Shown here: positions 51,801 through 62,096 of the stretch, piece after piece
Position numbering within the stretch: the first letter of the stretch is position 1
Layout of the letters: every line of letters begins with the position of its first letter
Program-made: the position numbers and the translations under genes
Notes under the pieces: generated by a model
Databases searched by the model: none
Told to the model about the DNA's origin: nothing
The model's input: the letters and a program-made list of their open reading frames with translations, nothing else
Assembly (NCBI GenBank): GCA_951640165.1
Contig: OX621252.1
Coordinates: forward strand, 25,193,934-25,257,933
From: Pseudoips prasinana
Taxonomy: Eukaryota > Arthropoda > Insecta > Lepidoptera > Nolidae
Direction: 5' to 3'
Length of the DNA stretch: 64,000 nucleotides

Positions 51801-54800
51801 ACCTTTGGCTTAGTAGTCAAGAGTCACTCAACCAACAGGCCAATTTATAATAACGCCATTAGCGTCAAACTCAAAGGCTTAAGGACACAAGTGGCCATTA
51901 GTTGATAAAATCAACTACATTTCATAAATCCTTATCAGATACAATATCAACATTAAAAGCATCGGCGACACGTGTATTTACTGTACACACGGCTACACAT
52001 CACGCTATACATTTCCAGTATAAGCTGATCTCGCGTTGTATAGGATTTCCATACAATGAGAGGGCAGCTTTTATTAGAAATGTATAGCTTGATATCTACC
52101 CGTGTGTACAATCAGCTGCGTTGTTATAGTTTAGGAAAAGAAACTCATGGCTTCCATAATATATTTTCATTTCTTTTTTGGTAAGGCAAAGGGAATGCTT
52201 ACGAATGCCACCCGCAAAAAGTGTCTGCGGGGGGATATGTCGGACTCGCACCGACTAAACCTAACCTGCCATGGACTTCTTCTGGCCCCAATCAGGCGCC
52301 AGAAACGCGGGTATGCTGCTCTGGTGATCATAACAATTCCTAAGTCGGCCACTGGCTCATTGGTATAACAGTAGCGGGTTCACTAGCAGATGATAAAGCC
52401 TAGGGTTTAAGTCTCAGGCCAGACCCACAAGCGGTATTGGTATTTTTCTGTAACGAATGTTCTCAGTATCAGTCCAGAGTCTGGAATTTGGCGGTTTCGG
52501 AGAACACGTAAAAGCGTCGGTTGTATACATGACCTCTTTCGGACCGTGCCAGCTAACTATCCCATCGGATCACACTATATGTGTCGAGCAGATGGCTAGT
52601 CCCTGTTGGGACTAGTCGACAGGTACAAATTCCAGCAAGACGAAATTTTTCTTCTTGACTGGACTTTATCAACTTAAAAGGAAATATAAAGTGCAACTAT
52701 GTTTCCACCCACACTTTCTTAGAGAAGATGAAGATGGCACGTGTCTGTAGACATGTTTGCCAGGGTATCTAGCAAGCAAAATCTGCACCATACATGTGCT
52801 ATGTTTCTTAGTAACTTACCGGCATACAATACGCGTTTGCCCACGTTGTGTACCGCGATAACAACTGAAGAGTGAGCTTCCAGAACTTGTGTGCCAGGGC
52901 CTCAATATACACTCCGTCTGCCCAGCATTCTTGTACTGCATTCCAGCATTTATGTGTCTCCTTCAGCACGAACTCTCCGTTGCTTTCCATAGTTGGACTC
53001 TTTTGTAGTACTGCTTCGTAACTTCCTGCGATTGTTACTTATTGGTAAACAACATTGTTGAGAATTATTTACAATTATAGGGGATACATCGACGAAGTTG
53101 TGCGATTTCCATTCACCATTTGTTTCATGAATTCCAGTTTCTTTTAATATACGAAAGGGACTTCCGTTTGACCAGAATACCACCAGGTGGTCAAGGGAAT
53201 GTAGTCTACCGCGAATCGCGCGCACCCATAAGATGCCTCTTTAGTCTGGGCTGCATAAGAGAGAGAATTCCATAGCTTGACCGTACGAATGGGGGAAGAG
53301 GAAATGAAGCGTTTTGTACGGCAGTAGGGACGTAGTACTTCCGTAGACTAGTGGTCCTATAAAAGAACTTAGATGGGGGAATAAGACGGACTACCAGGTG
53401 TTGCGAGGGTTTCCAGTACTTTGTTGTTGAAATCACAGCATGCCGTACGAAACGACCCCCCGAACAACGTGTTTCCAGACTCATGTAACATGGGTTAATT
53501 AAAGGCAAGAGTGAACAGGCATCTTATGCTTATGTGCAGTCCGACTTAGACCAAATCTTCACTTACCATTAGGTGATATCATGGTTAAGCAAAAACCCGT
53601 CAAACATAAAAAATATGAGATCGTGGAGGTTTTGACCGCGTTCTCCGTGAAACAATCTGTAGAATGCCGACCAACTTATAACCTGACGCCGATGATCCAG
53701 GTTTTGCAGTTTTTTGTCCGCAATCGTAAATCATTCGTCAGCTGAAGAGCGAGGATGGTAGATTCGTGACGTCAAAACCTAAGTTGCAGAGCGACGTCGA
53801 GAAGTTCTACACGTAAAAATAGACACCTGTCACTACATATTTGTTATACACTACATATTTCTTAGAAAGGCAACTGGCCAACTGATAAATTTAGAGAATC
53901 AGGTTGGAAATTATTTTAGTAAAATTAAGTACCTACTTTATTTTTAGCTTGAGTTTTCCATTTTTTATAAAGATACGTTAAATTAGTCATAGTCGCTACT
54001 TTAAGGGATGGTTGCATATGAACGACGACGACAATCTGGTACCGAAATGCCTAATTTTAAGCATAAAAATCAGTTTCAATTTGGTTTTGGTTTAATAATG
54101 GTGGTGGGAAAACGCAAATCTGCGTAAAGGTTTTTATTGCAAATGTACCGGGGCGCCCACAGCACGTAAGATAAACCGATTCAGAAGCATTTAGAGTGGA
54201 TATAGAAACTTTAGTGGCGTGTACCAGAGTGCCAAAGTACCTTAATACCAGAGGTCATAATGGATTGAATTAAAGTCGTGTAAATATTCACCTTGTTGGC
54301 AAGGGATGACGAGGAACCCTCATCTCATCCGGGGATGTAGAGTACCTAGCAGAGAACGGGCAACAGCGTCCTTCTGTGAACTTTGGCGATCATACACGCG
54401 CAAGCTAAGACAGTCGCCACGCCGCTTTGTGTCGCGGGTTCGAGTCCTGCACCGGACATCTATTTGTGTGACCTATGAATAGTTGTTCTGAGTCTGGATG
54501 TAATTTGTGTCCGTCTATTATATGTTTGTAAAGTACCCCGCGACACAGGGATTATATTATATAGTGCGGGAGTTGTCTTAAAAAAAAATACTGCGATCGC
54601 CGACCCGTCTGCCATGCGAGGCGGTTATGGGTTATTATGTTACGGATATTTCCTCTTTCTTTCTTTCATTCAAGAGGCAGTGAAGTCGCATATAGTGACT
54701 AGGGCCGGTCAAACGATTGAGGATCAGAGATTTCTCTAGAGTGAACTATGAATTTATTAGGGTAGATGGTGCCCAGCTGTGCCTTTTTTAACGACGCTCA

Positions 54801-57800
54801 TGGAGGGGGGAATGACCTCCTGGATGAATATCATTAGATATTTTCGGTGAAATAGTATGGAAATTTATTCAGATAACTTGGCGACATCACGCTATTACGT
54901 AATTTGGCTATGTCCCAAAGTGGAAGTAATTTACAATAATTGTAGTTCAAAGGCGTCTGTGGCGACGGGTCTGTTGGCGTGGTTGGCAAACGCTTGCTTT
55001 TCACGTCGCAGCTCGTGGGTTCCACTCCCACCCAGGATAGATATTTGTGTGCATGGACATCTTTATGCACACAAATATCTGTCCTGGGTGCGAATCGAAC
55101 CCACGACCTGCAGCGTGAAAGGCTAGTATTTACCATCCTTGCCAACCAGCCCATCATAAATAATACACTAAGTTAAATTAGGGCTTTAATTTTGCTTAAG
55201 ATTATATACAAGTTGGTTGGTTTTGTTTAATTAATTCAATTTCATCAGGATCAGCTCATAATCAGACGCTATCGTATGCGATGCGTAAGTGATTGGCGAG
55301 GTTAAGCAACTATGCTCCCGGTCACTCAATAGATGGGCGGCCACCAAAGTGGTTTAATTTCTGGGCGCCTCCGTTCGGTTCGTTAAGCTTTCGTCGGTAG
55401 TGCCGGTAGTAGCCCTTAGGCAACAGTTGTTAAGCCATAATTGAGACCTACTGGACGACTTGAACACCTCTGACACTAGGCTAACTACTGCCCAAGCGAC
55501 GTAAGTTTACTAAGTTAAATAGCGCTCTTAACTTGCCTCCCCTATTGATTCACAACTTGTATATTATTAACTATATCCTAGTATAACAACCATTTATTCT
55601 GCACTCATTGTAATGACAGAGCATTCAGTATATAAACATTTGTCATGCAGTGTTTTGTAAGGGCCATAAGATGATCTTATACTTAACTTAAAAAAAATTA
55701 TAAGGTGTAACATAAATACTGTATGTAACTTAAGTTACGCTATCTTAGATACAGCTCCTTAAGTTACGTCCTCTATTTATACAAGGTGGCCGAGGAGTTG
55801 AGGTTCAAACACAAAATTTAGATACTTTATGATGAGGAGTATCCGCATCACCCCCATGTATGTTCTAAGATTTTGCGTGTTTTTGATACTTTGAAAATTT
55901 ATGAGTCCTGAGCTCAAACCCTAATTTTGAACTTACGAGTAAATTCGAAGTCAGTTTTGCAATGATTAGATAAACCATACATTTTAGGGTGTTAGGTTAA
56001 ACTATGCTAATTAGTTATCACAAAAAAACTGAACCAGAAATGTTCAACAGAAGGAGAAAAAAACTCGAAAACTGATGTTAGGTGAAATGTACTAAAAAAA
56101 AAACATTAAAAAAATTATATCTCAAATACTATGCAAAATCGTAGAACATACATGGGGGTGATTCGGATATTCCTTATCATAATGAATCTAATTTTGCGTT
56201 TGAACGTCAACTCCTCGGCCAGCCTGTATTACACCTTGTATAAATAATTCAGGAGCAAGAAGCAACTATACAATGCTTTTTATTGACGCAAGATATGGCT
56301 TGAATTGTTTCACTGAAATTTGAGCTTAGTGGGGGCTGTAACCATCTAGCAAATAAGATTACCAACTACATAACCTGTATTAGAGGGTATGGCATTCGAA
56401 CCCCAATTCAAGGCAGCTACTGATATGATGATTTTTATTGATGTTCTATACAGTAATAAAATAGTAAATTAGAGAAAATAGGTTAATTACTAAAGAGAAG
56501 ACATAACTTAAACCAGTTAAAAGAATAAACTAATAATTTGCAAGTTACAGAGAAGATTAAAGCACACTTTAAATAGAGATTAATGGGGAATATTATGTCT
56601 AATATAACATTGTCAGTAATTGTTGACTTTCACACAATAACATACCTGCAATTTCTTGGAACCGTATTTGGAAATACACTGGCAAGTTCCACCTTCTTTG
56701 GAAGCTCTTATATTCTGATGTTTCATGTAACAATTTTACATCCTCATGTGAACAATACTCTTCAAGTTTCTTAACAAATTTAATACTTTCACAGTATCTC
56801 CTGTAAAATATCTGTGGGTTGCCAGGAGCAAATATTGAAGCAAGATTCACCTCCAATCTATTCTCAACTTCACACCAAAAACTGTTCACTAAAAACCTAT
56901 ACTTTTTAACAAGAAATGTTAATTTGGAATGTTGTGTAACAATTAGGAGTAGTTTTAATTTTGTCTCTAATAAACTAAGGATTCGTTCATATATCCCTTG
57001 TAGACCATCTTTGCTTTTCTGTAATGCTGGTTCGTTGATAATGTCTTGCAGTAATGGAGCAACTGCTTGTTTACGTAACAGCATTTCACATTCCGTGACT
57101 CGGTCAAGTGATGCTAGTGTTACAAGGGTCTTTAACAAATTGTCTTCGTCACTATCATTCCAAAACTGGAAAAGTAATTCATTAAGAGTTTGTATTAGTT
57201 TACCGGCAACTTTATTATACTGTTGTTTATGCTCGGCTTTTATAATGTTGTCACATTTCGTGATTGAGAACTTAAGTTGGTTGTATTGCATGGCCGCACG
57301 GTCTGCAAGAGCAACTTGTTCCTGTCTACTTTTGTCAGATATATTTTCTAGTACAGAATCTAATGTTTTCAGGCAGTTTATTGTTTGACTGTAGTGTTTG
57401 AGAAGTTGTTTTTTCTTTTGGAGGCCATGCCTCTGGTTCATCCACATAGACAACTCTTTCATTGCATCTTCTAGACATTGTTTTACACTCTGAAAATAGG
57501 AAAAACAGGTTAAATGTATTCTAATTTATTTTAACAGCAATCTAAATTATCTTTGCATTACTTTTGACAATGCCATTGATGATGATATTTAGGTACTGAT
57601 ACAGATAAATACATCTTAAATGTCATAACTTGTAAAACAAATTGTCCTCTGTGTTTGGTTTGCTGTAAGAAAACTCATTATTGAGTTAAGCTCGCCTATG
57701 TACATGTATTTATATCATATATTGTATTTCTTTTTATTGTTTTCTGTGTGCAATAAAGAATAAAAAAAAAAAAAAACTTTAATATTTACACATAATACAT

Positions 57801-58378
57801 ATACTAAGATCACAAATGAATACCAAAGTACTTTATCCATCAAAATGTATTCAGTGTTATTGTGAGACACTGTATCTTACAACAAATGTATAAAATGGGT
57901 AACTATATGAATTGTTTCCATTATAACAAGTCTGAGACGTAAAATTAAATATACTGATAAATTTAAACATTTAACATCACTTACAAGAACTTCCTCATTC
58001 AGCTGTCCCAATGGAACCTGAATTTTTCCTATAGCCTTGTCAAACCCGATGAGCGTAGCACACAAATTGACAAAATTCGCGTAGTCTTTGTTGATAAGCT
58101 CTATCATAGCCAACCGGAGAACTTTTAAGTACACCCCCAAGTCATCTCGCATAGTCTCCAGAGATGCAACGTTTTGGTGCTCTGCCAAAAAGTTATCGAC
58201 GGAAAAATTGGTCTGTAATGGTATTTAACAGGTTAAAACAGTATTCAAACAATAATAACTCAATCATCATCATTATTTCAATAAAAATCGGCGAAAATAC
58301 CTTGACGAAATCATTTCGATCGAAGCACAGACCCCGTGGGGCTGGTGGCAGTGTAAACTCCATTATATTATTCTCCAT
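48540..58378 (-). CDS. COG2: COG2, conserved oligomeric Golgi complex subunit 2, six exons, 691 aa
   Basis: COG2 is a lobe A subunit of the COG tethering complex that guides retrograde vesicles to the Golgi. Exons on the minus strand: 58301-58378, 57985-58212, 56646-57489, 52820-53025, 50379-50824, 48540-48813, with phases 0, 0, 1, 0, 2 and GT-AG junctions throughout. N-terminus LPPAPRGLCFDRNDFVK, then VDNFLAEH and RDDLGVYLKVLRLAMIELIN, the conserved COG2 N-terminal domain with VPLGQLNEEVL. The middle has KRF-less helical repeats and the signature RRWNLPVYFQIRFQEIAG; C-terminal domain has RLYRKTNRSIPT and KIRLQLNVDV. Length is close to the usual 700-740. No disabling change seen. A second in-frame ATG lies five codons in. 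Confidence 0.95.
48882..49669. mobile_element. 788-bp non-autonomous DNA element with about 175-bp TIRs and 8-bp target duplication
   Basis: The left TIR starts ggcttagtagcggtttcgcc, the right is its inverse ending at 49669; pairing continues to the ctattatacctca region on both sides. ATTTTTAC directly flanks both ends (48874-48881 and 49670-49677), an 8-bp target duplication as made by hAT, P or Merlin elements. The repeated cgggcgaa/ttcgcccg motif gives dense internal self-complementarity. It lies in COG2 intron 5 and has no transposase. Confidence 0.9.
49241..49297. repeat. Perfect 28-bp-arm palindrome near the centre of the TIR element
   Basis: catttggtttagtgtgtcta plus aaatactg (49241-49268) is exactly complementary to 49270-49297, with a single-base centre. 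It sits near the midpoint (49276) of the enclosing element. Confidence 0.96.
50030..50285 (-). mobile_element. SINE family A copy
   Basis: aatatcctggtacattattc, agacatactcatgcacacaa and gagaatcgaacccacgacca, then the head ctaaccacgccaaccagccc. Confidence 0.8.
50379..50824 (-). CDS. COG2: COG2 exon 5
   Basis: Acceptor tatttgcag, donor gtgagt; 446 nt ending in phase 2. Contains YVDVQTLLSKLPTLLHLVTA and VSDIPRLYRKTNRSIPTKPC. Confidence 0.93.
51195..51360 (-). mobile_element. RTE-like LINE tail fragment
   Basis: atatcagccgagagacgccc, ggacaaaggcctcccccaaa and ggggacctgcccacgttgct are the reverse of the RTE ORF2 tail. Same family as 3360-3540 and 5205-5565. Confidence 0.7.
51440..51690 (-). mobile_element. 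SINE family B, near full length
   Basis: Reverse of 31198-31441: aatatctcgggacaatgtta to accgggattcaaacccagga and caactaggctacggtgaccg. Confidence 0.85.
51700..51850 (-). mobile_element. tRNA-like SINE, third head type
   Basis: gggtgaggatcgaacccacg, acctttggcttagtagtcaa and actcaaccaacaggcca: a tRNA-like head on the minus strand, same type as 27061-27185. Confidence 0.6.
51986..52106. mobile_element. 121-bp TA-flanked foldback MITE, copy 2
   Basis: cacacggctacacatcacgc (51986) to the inverse ending at 52106, flanked by TA; the same element and exact length as 7449-7569. Confidence 0.88.
52345..52625 (+). mobile_element. tRNA-derived SINE (family of 4676 and 29540)
   Basis: ggctcattggtataacagta opens a tRNA-like head, gggtttaagtctcaggccag is its degenerate B-box, and ccatcggatcacactatatg lies in the body. 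Confidence 0.6.
52820..53025 (-). CDS. COG2: COG2 exon 4
   Basis: Acceptor caatcgcag, donor gtaagt; 206 nt. The split glycine codon gives SYEAVLQKSPT, then WADGVYIEALAHKFWKLTLQ and LLSRYTTWANAYCMP. Confidence 0.92.
54395..54570 (+). mobile_element. SINE family C copy
   Basis: cgcgggttcgagtcctgcac (B-box), atctatttgtgtgacctatg, gagtctggatgtaatttgtg and a tail to gtaaagtaccccgcgacac. It shows what should follow the truncated copy at 11880. Confidence 0.75.
54967..55156. mobile_element. Head-to-head SINE family A pair forming a palindrome
   Basis: A plus-strand head (ctgttggcgtggttggcaaa to atatttgtgtgcat) is followed after about 8 bp by its minus-strand counterpart (atgcacacaaatatctgtcc to gccaaccagcccatc). 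Arms are about 80-90 bp with scattered mismatches. Confidence 0.8.
55280..55515 (+). mobile_element. SINE/retroposon family G copy
   Basis: gaggttaagcaactatgctc, agatgggcggccaccaaagt, caacagttgttaagccataa and tactgcccaagcgacgtaag. It includes the 5' part missing from 58725-58860. Confidence 0.7.
55782..56238. mobile_element. 457-bp TA-flanked MITE with about 100-bp TIRs
   Basis: The left end caaggtggccgaggagttga, then ttcaaacacaaaatttagat and atcacccccatgtatgttct, pairs with the right end to 56238. The left arm lacks about 12 bp (taatacaggc) present in the right. TA flanks both ends, suggesting Tc1/mariner-type mobilisation. Confidence 0.85.
56646..57489 (-). CDS. COG2: COG2 exon 3
   Basis: Acceptor ctattttcag, donor gtatgt; 281 codons plus one base. 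From SVKQCLEDAMKELSMWMNQR to NLPVYFQIRFQEIA. Confidence 0.93.
57660..57776 (+). mobile_element. LINE 3' end with AATAAA and poly(A)
   Basis: tttctttttattgttttctg, then tgtgcaataaagaat and a run of 16 A, inside COG2 intron 2. A 5'-truncated LINE end; the clade cannot be read from so short a piece. Confidence 0.55.
57985..58212 (-). CDS. COG2: COG2 exon 2
   Basis: Acceptor ccattacag, donor gtaagt; 76 codons TNFSVDNFLAEH to GQLNEEVL. Contains MIELINKDYANFVNL, nearly invariant in the family. Confidence 0.93.
58301..58378 (-). CDS. COG2: COG2 exon 1
   Basis: ATG at 58376-58378; 26 codons to FDRNDFVK; donor gtattt. The CFDRNDF motif after LPPAP is typical of COG2 starts. Confidence 0.92.
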
Positions 58379-58724
58379 ACTAACGCGACACTAACATAGA
58401 TAGTATTATGAAGGCACCATTATTGAAAGGAATTGTTAAAAACGTTAATTAACTATTTAGATCACTTCCATCGGCGATCATTTTGTTTGACACTTCAACT
58501 TCACTGACGTAAGCCTGACACATCCACGTCAAGTTTTTAGTTTGGAAACATTTACAAAACAATGATTAAGGAAAATGTTAAAAGGTCAAAGAACGCCTCT
58601 AATGAGGCTACTATAAAAGTCAGAGAAGTCGCATTCCATATCAAATATAGCATTATCGTTGGTAGTACCAATTTTAAGACTTAGCCAGACACAGCGCGTA
58701 GCACTTTCTTCCAAATTCTCCGTG
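58379..58724. other. Upstream region of COG2 with a possible divergent 40-codon ORF
   Basis: The COG2 promoter should lie here. On the plus strand 58563-58685 starts with ATG and encodes MIKENVKRSKNASNEATIKV and on to GSTNFKT before a stop. It could be a divergent first exon, but there is no firm donor and no family match, so I do not call a gene. Confidence 0.3.
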
Positions 58725-58860
58725 CTTCGGAGGGCACGTTAAGCTGTCGGTCCCGGTTGTACATTAGGCAACAGTCGTTAAGCCATGTCAGAGGCCTACT
58801 GGGCGGCTTGAACAACTCTGACACCAGGGTAACCACTGCCCATACGATAAGTAAGTAAGT
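58725..58860 (+). mobile_element. SINE/retroposon family G copy
   Basis: ccgtgcttcggagggcacgt to ctgcccatacgataagtaag taag, matching 30950-31130. Confidence 0.75.
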
Positions 58861-59211
58861 TCCAAATTTGGAATATGCAAAAGACCGGAGAAGCTGTTTG
58901 AGACAGTATACTTTAGTTCCAATATGTAAATGTGAAACTGTACGCATTTAACGCGTCATTACAACCAGTTATGAAAATGATAATGATGGTTGTAAAAGCA
59001 AAAGTGATCATAAAACTTCGGCATTGGCCTCGTCTCGTATGAAAAATTTATAGCGTTGCGATAATTACGGGAAAAAGTTTTACCTGTGGTGTGTAAATGC
59101 ACCTGCCATTTCTGCATCTATAAAGAAAATATGTCATAAAAGTACCTACGTTTAGTCTTTTGCTTATAATTTTATAATTTCTACTATTCCTTCATGTTTA
59201 ACATGGCCAAC

Positions 59212-60170
59212 AAGCTTTTGACTACGTAGACCATGACATCCTACTTCACAAACTAAAACAATATGGTATTAGGGACAACATATGTCCTAGAAAAGTTAAA
59301 AAATTACTTTAAAAACAGAACCCAACACACAGTAATTACTAGAATCGATGTCACTGTGAAGAAAGAAATTACCTATTAATTGGAAAGTCACACGGTAAAA
59401 TACGGTGTACCACAGGGATCTCTTTTAGGGGTTTTACTTTTTATAATATACATTAATGATCTGCCTAACGCTTCTACTAACCCACTAACACTTGAAGACA
59501 GTACTTTTACTATTGAGTCTGCAGAAAATCATACCTACCTCCAGAGTATTAATAATATTCCGGGTTCTATTATAGAATGGCTAGATGCAAACAATTTACG
59601 AGCCAACATAAGTATAACAAAATTTATGAACTTTGCCTAACGTGCAACTACCCATTCCGACATTTCTTGGTCTCACTATTGATAAGAAAATAACATGGAT
59701 TGTATACCTACAGATTTATCTAGGTATTTATTTGATCAATATGGGGTCATATTGATCAAATAAATAGATGAATCTGTATATACCTACACTTAATGAACTT
59801 GCTCAAATAGGTAAGTGATGTTAGAACTGTAGGGACTGCATAGGTATTATGGAATGGAATCCTCTGTCTTAAGATAGGGCTTGATTTATTGGGGGAACTC
59901 CACCTGGGGGAACTGTCTTTATATACATGAAATTGATATGTATGTTAAACTTCATTTATACCTACATATGTATATATTGTAGCTTCTGTTACTAGTAACA
60001 GACGACAACGAGACGAGTATCTTCTTTGTCTAAGAAAATGAAAGTCTACTCACATACAAAAAAGGGTGTTCTATATAACGCCACTGATATATACTAAACT
60101 AAATAAACCGTTTAAAGGAAGTAATTACAATAAGTTCAAAAATGAATTAAAGCTATTTCTTATTAAGTAG
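59212..60170 (+). mobile_element. Decayed CR1/Jockey-like LINE ORF2
   Basis: Plus-strand fragments in order: FDYVDHDILLHKLKQYGI, then KYGVPQGSLLGVLLFIIYIN, WLDANNLRANISITKFMNFA and, at 60043-60165, a C-terminal KGVLYNATDIYTKLN and KFKNELKLFLIK. Stops and frameshifts abound, and the FADD block is replaced by EDSTF. The BEL element follows directly. Confidence 0.75.
59725..59766. repeat. Perfect 19-bp-arm hairpin
   Basis: tatttatttgatcaatatg (59725-59743), loop gggt, exact complement 59748-59766; weaker pairing (acagattnatc) extends both arms. Confidence 0.9.
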
Positions 60171-60186
60171 TAATAATTATTATAGT

Positions 60187-60758
60187 GAGTGTACAGTCTC
60201 AACTGTACATAATTTGCTGACTCTGCGCTCGGCACGAGCGCGCGTCAATTTACTTATTATAAATAAATATCACATTCATGAATGAATCAGTGTGGGTTCG
60301 TTAATACGCCGCAAACAACATTAGAGAAAGGAAAAGTCACTGTATTACCTAATATTTGTGCTAAGTGAACTTTACGTTAATATATTACTTTAGTGACAAT
60401 AACTGCGATCTTTTCTCTCCACACTCAAACTGTAACAAGCAAGTGTACGTACCGTACATTTTATGGTCCTTCGAGTTGTGTTATTTGGTGCTTTGTATTT
60501 CTAATATACCTAGTAGCGAATCGGTCAACTGGCCTCCCACAAGCTGGTTTCACCAGTTGTATTGAGAAGGCGCACATACTGTATCTGAAGTACTAAGCCA
60601 CTGGGTGTTCCAATAGCGATCATTTCAAATCGAAGAAAGACTTTCAAGATCTGAAACTGAGAAGACTATAAGCCACTACGTAGTCTTCGTGTCGTTACAA
60701 CAAACTTAAGGCTCATCTGTCGCCGTCAACTACGTGACTACGAGCTATTGACATCGAC
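60187..60758 (+). mobile_element. BEL/Pao element: 5' LTR and leader (boundaries uncertain)
   Basis: Sequence upstream of gag holds a TATAAAT box at 60258-60264 and a TCAGT initiator at 60287-60291, 31 bp apart, which fits an insect core promoter. A possible LTR start is tgtacagtctcaactgtaca near 60187. tggtgctttg near 60486 could be a primer-binding site. Without the 3' LTR the true borders cannot be set. Confidence 0.5.
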
Positions 60759-62096
60759 ATGGAAAACCTGGAACTGCAGGCGACATGTTTCGAGAACATC
60801 AAGACCTTGTGTGTCAACTATCGCAAGGACTCTTCAAGCCGCAAAACTGTGGATTATTTGAACATACGCTTGTCATCGCTGGAAAGCCAATGGAAGGATT
60901 TTGACAGCAGGCATGCTCTTCTAATGCTGGAACTAGAAGATAAGACTATCAACTATTTCGTGGATGACATCTACGAGAAAACGAAGGAGCTGTACTTGAC
61001 CACCAAAACAAGTATTAACAACAAACTGTCAGACTTGGAGAAACTGCAGCCAGATGTGAAGTTTGACTTAGCCGGGACGTCAGCGGCCGCTGACGCTCAA
61101 GCTGATGGTGGCGATAGTGTTCAACTCCTACTGAACAAGCAAGAATGTCACTTCAATGCGATATACCGTATCATGGCGAAGATTGATACCTCTGCCATTA
61201 CTGAAAAGTGGGAGTTAGATGACCATCTGAACACACTGAAATCGAAATGGGAACCCATCGACAAACTGCACTGGGAAATTGATTTCCAATTAAAAGGGTC
61301 CAACAGTTCCTATTATAAAATGTTTACGGACGTCAAAGAGAAATACGATGAGCTGAAAAAATGTCTCAATTCTAAAATCTGGTCCACCGTACACTACGAG
61401 AAATCGGCACCCAAGATCGAGATTCCTGAATTTTCTGGCAACTATAGTCACTGGATCTCGTTCAAGGACCTATTTTTGGAGGGTATTCACAAGAACCCGG
61501 TTATCAACAACGCACAGAAAATGCAGCATCTCAAAACGAAGCTGAGAGGTGAAGCTGAACGATTGGTACAACATCTGACCATTAGCGCTGATAATTATAA
61601 ATCCTGTTGGGATATTTTGAATCAGCGTTATGATAATCGCCGCTTGCAGTTTACGTCATTTATAAATACGATGCTCAATCTTCCAACGATACAGAATCCA
61701 GATTCCGCGAACTTGAAGAAGATGCATGATGTCATCATTGAAAGCCTAAGCGGAATATCGAATATCGGTGTCGATACATCATCTTGGGATCCGTTTATTG
61801 TGCATATTATGTCGCTGAAACTGGACTCCAAAACGTTTAGTGAGTACATGAGGGAACTCCAAAATCATCGGGAGCTACAAAACTTGCAAGATTTCTTGTA
61901 TTTCCTCGAGACTCAATTTATGGGATACGAAACGATGAAATCTACTAAGAAGAGTGGTCCTACAACTTCAACAGAGAAAACATCGAGTTGGAAATTCAAC
62001 AAGCAAAACCCGATGAAAAACACTACTTTAACAAACCCTACAACTATCACGCAATACATGGAAAATGCCCACATTGTAACGGAAGTCATGTATTAA
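60759..62096 (+). CDS. BEL/Pao Gag (DUF1759)
   Basis: The 445-codon frame encodes a Gag of the Pao/BEL class, which forms the virus-like particle. An N-terminal helical part is followed by the DUF1759 domain beginning EIPEFSGNYSHWISFKDLF, with HLKTKLRGEAERLVQHL, CWDILNQRYDN and DFLYFLETQF. It ends where the zinc-knuckle region should begin. The following pol frame is -1 relative to it. Confidence 0.88.
   Translation: MENLELQATCFENIKTLCVNYRKDSSSRKTVDYLNIRLSSLESQWKDFDSRHALLMLELEDKTINYFVDDIYEKTKELYLTTKTSINNKLSDLEKLQPDVKFDLAGTSAAADAQADGGDSVQLLLNKQECHFNAIYRIMAKIDTSAITEKWELDDHLNTLKSKWEPIDKLHWEIDFQLKGSNSSYYKMFTDVKEKYDELKKCLNSKIWSTVHYEKSAPKIEIPEFSGNYSHWISFKDLFLEGIHKNPVINNAQKMQHLKTKLRGEAERLVQHLTISADNYKSCWDILNQRYDNRRLQFTSFINTMLNLPTIQNPDSANLKKMHDVIIESLSGISNIGVDTSSWDPFIVHIMSLKLDSKTFSEYMRELQNHRELQNLQDFLYFLETQFMGYETMKSTKKSGPTTSTEKTSSWKFNKQNPMKNTTLTNPTTITQYMENAHIVTEVMY

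Noticed and set aside
53160..53510. Minus-strand ORFs upstream of COG2 exon 4
   Set aside because: They look like remnants of a transposon, but I could not match motifs to any family, so no feature is called.
56583..57388. Plus-strand ORFs over COG2 exon 3
   Set aside because: Antisense shadows; the minus-strand frame matches COG2 with splice sites.
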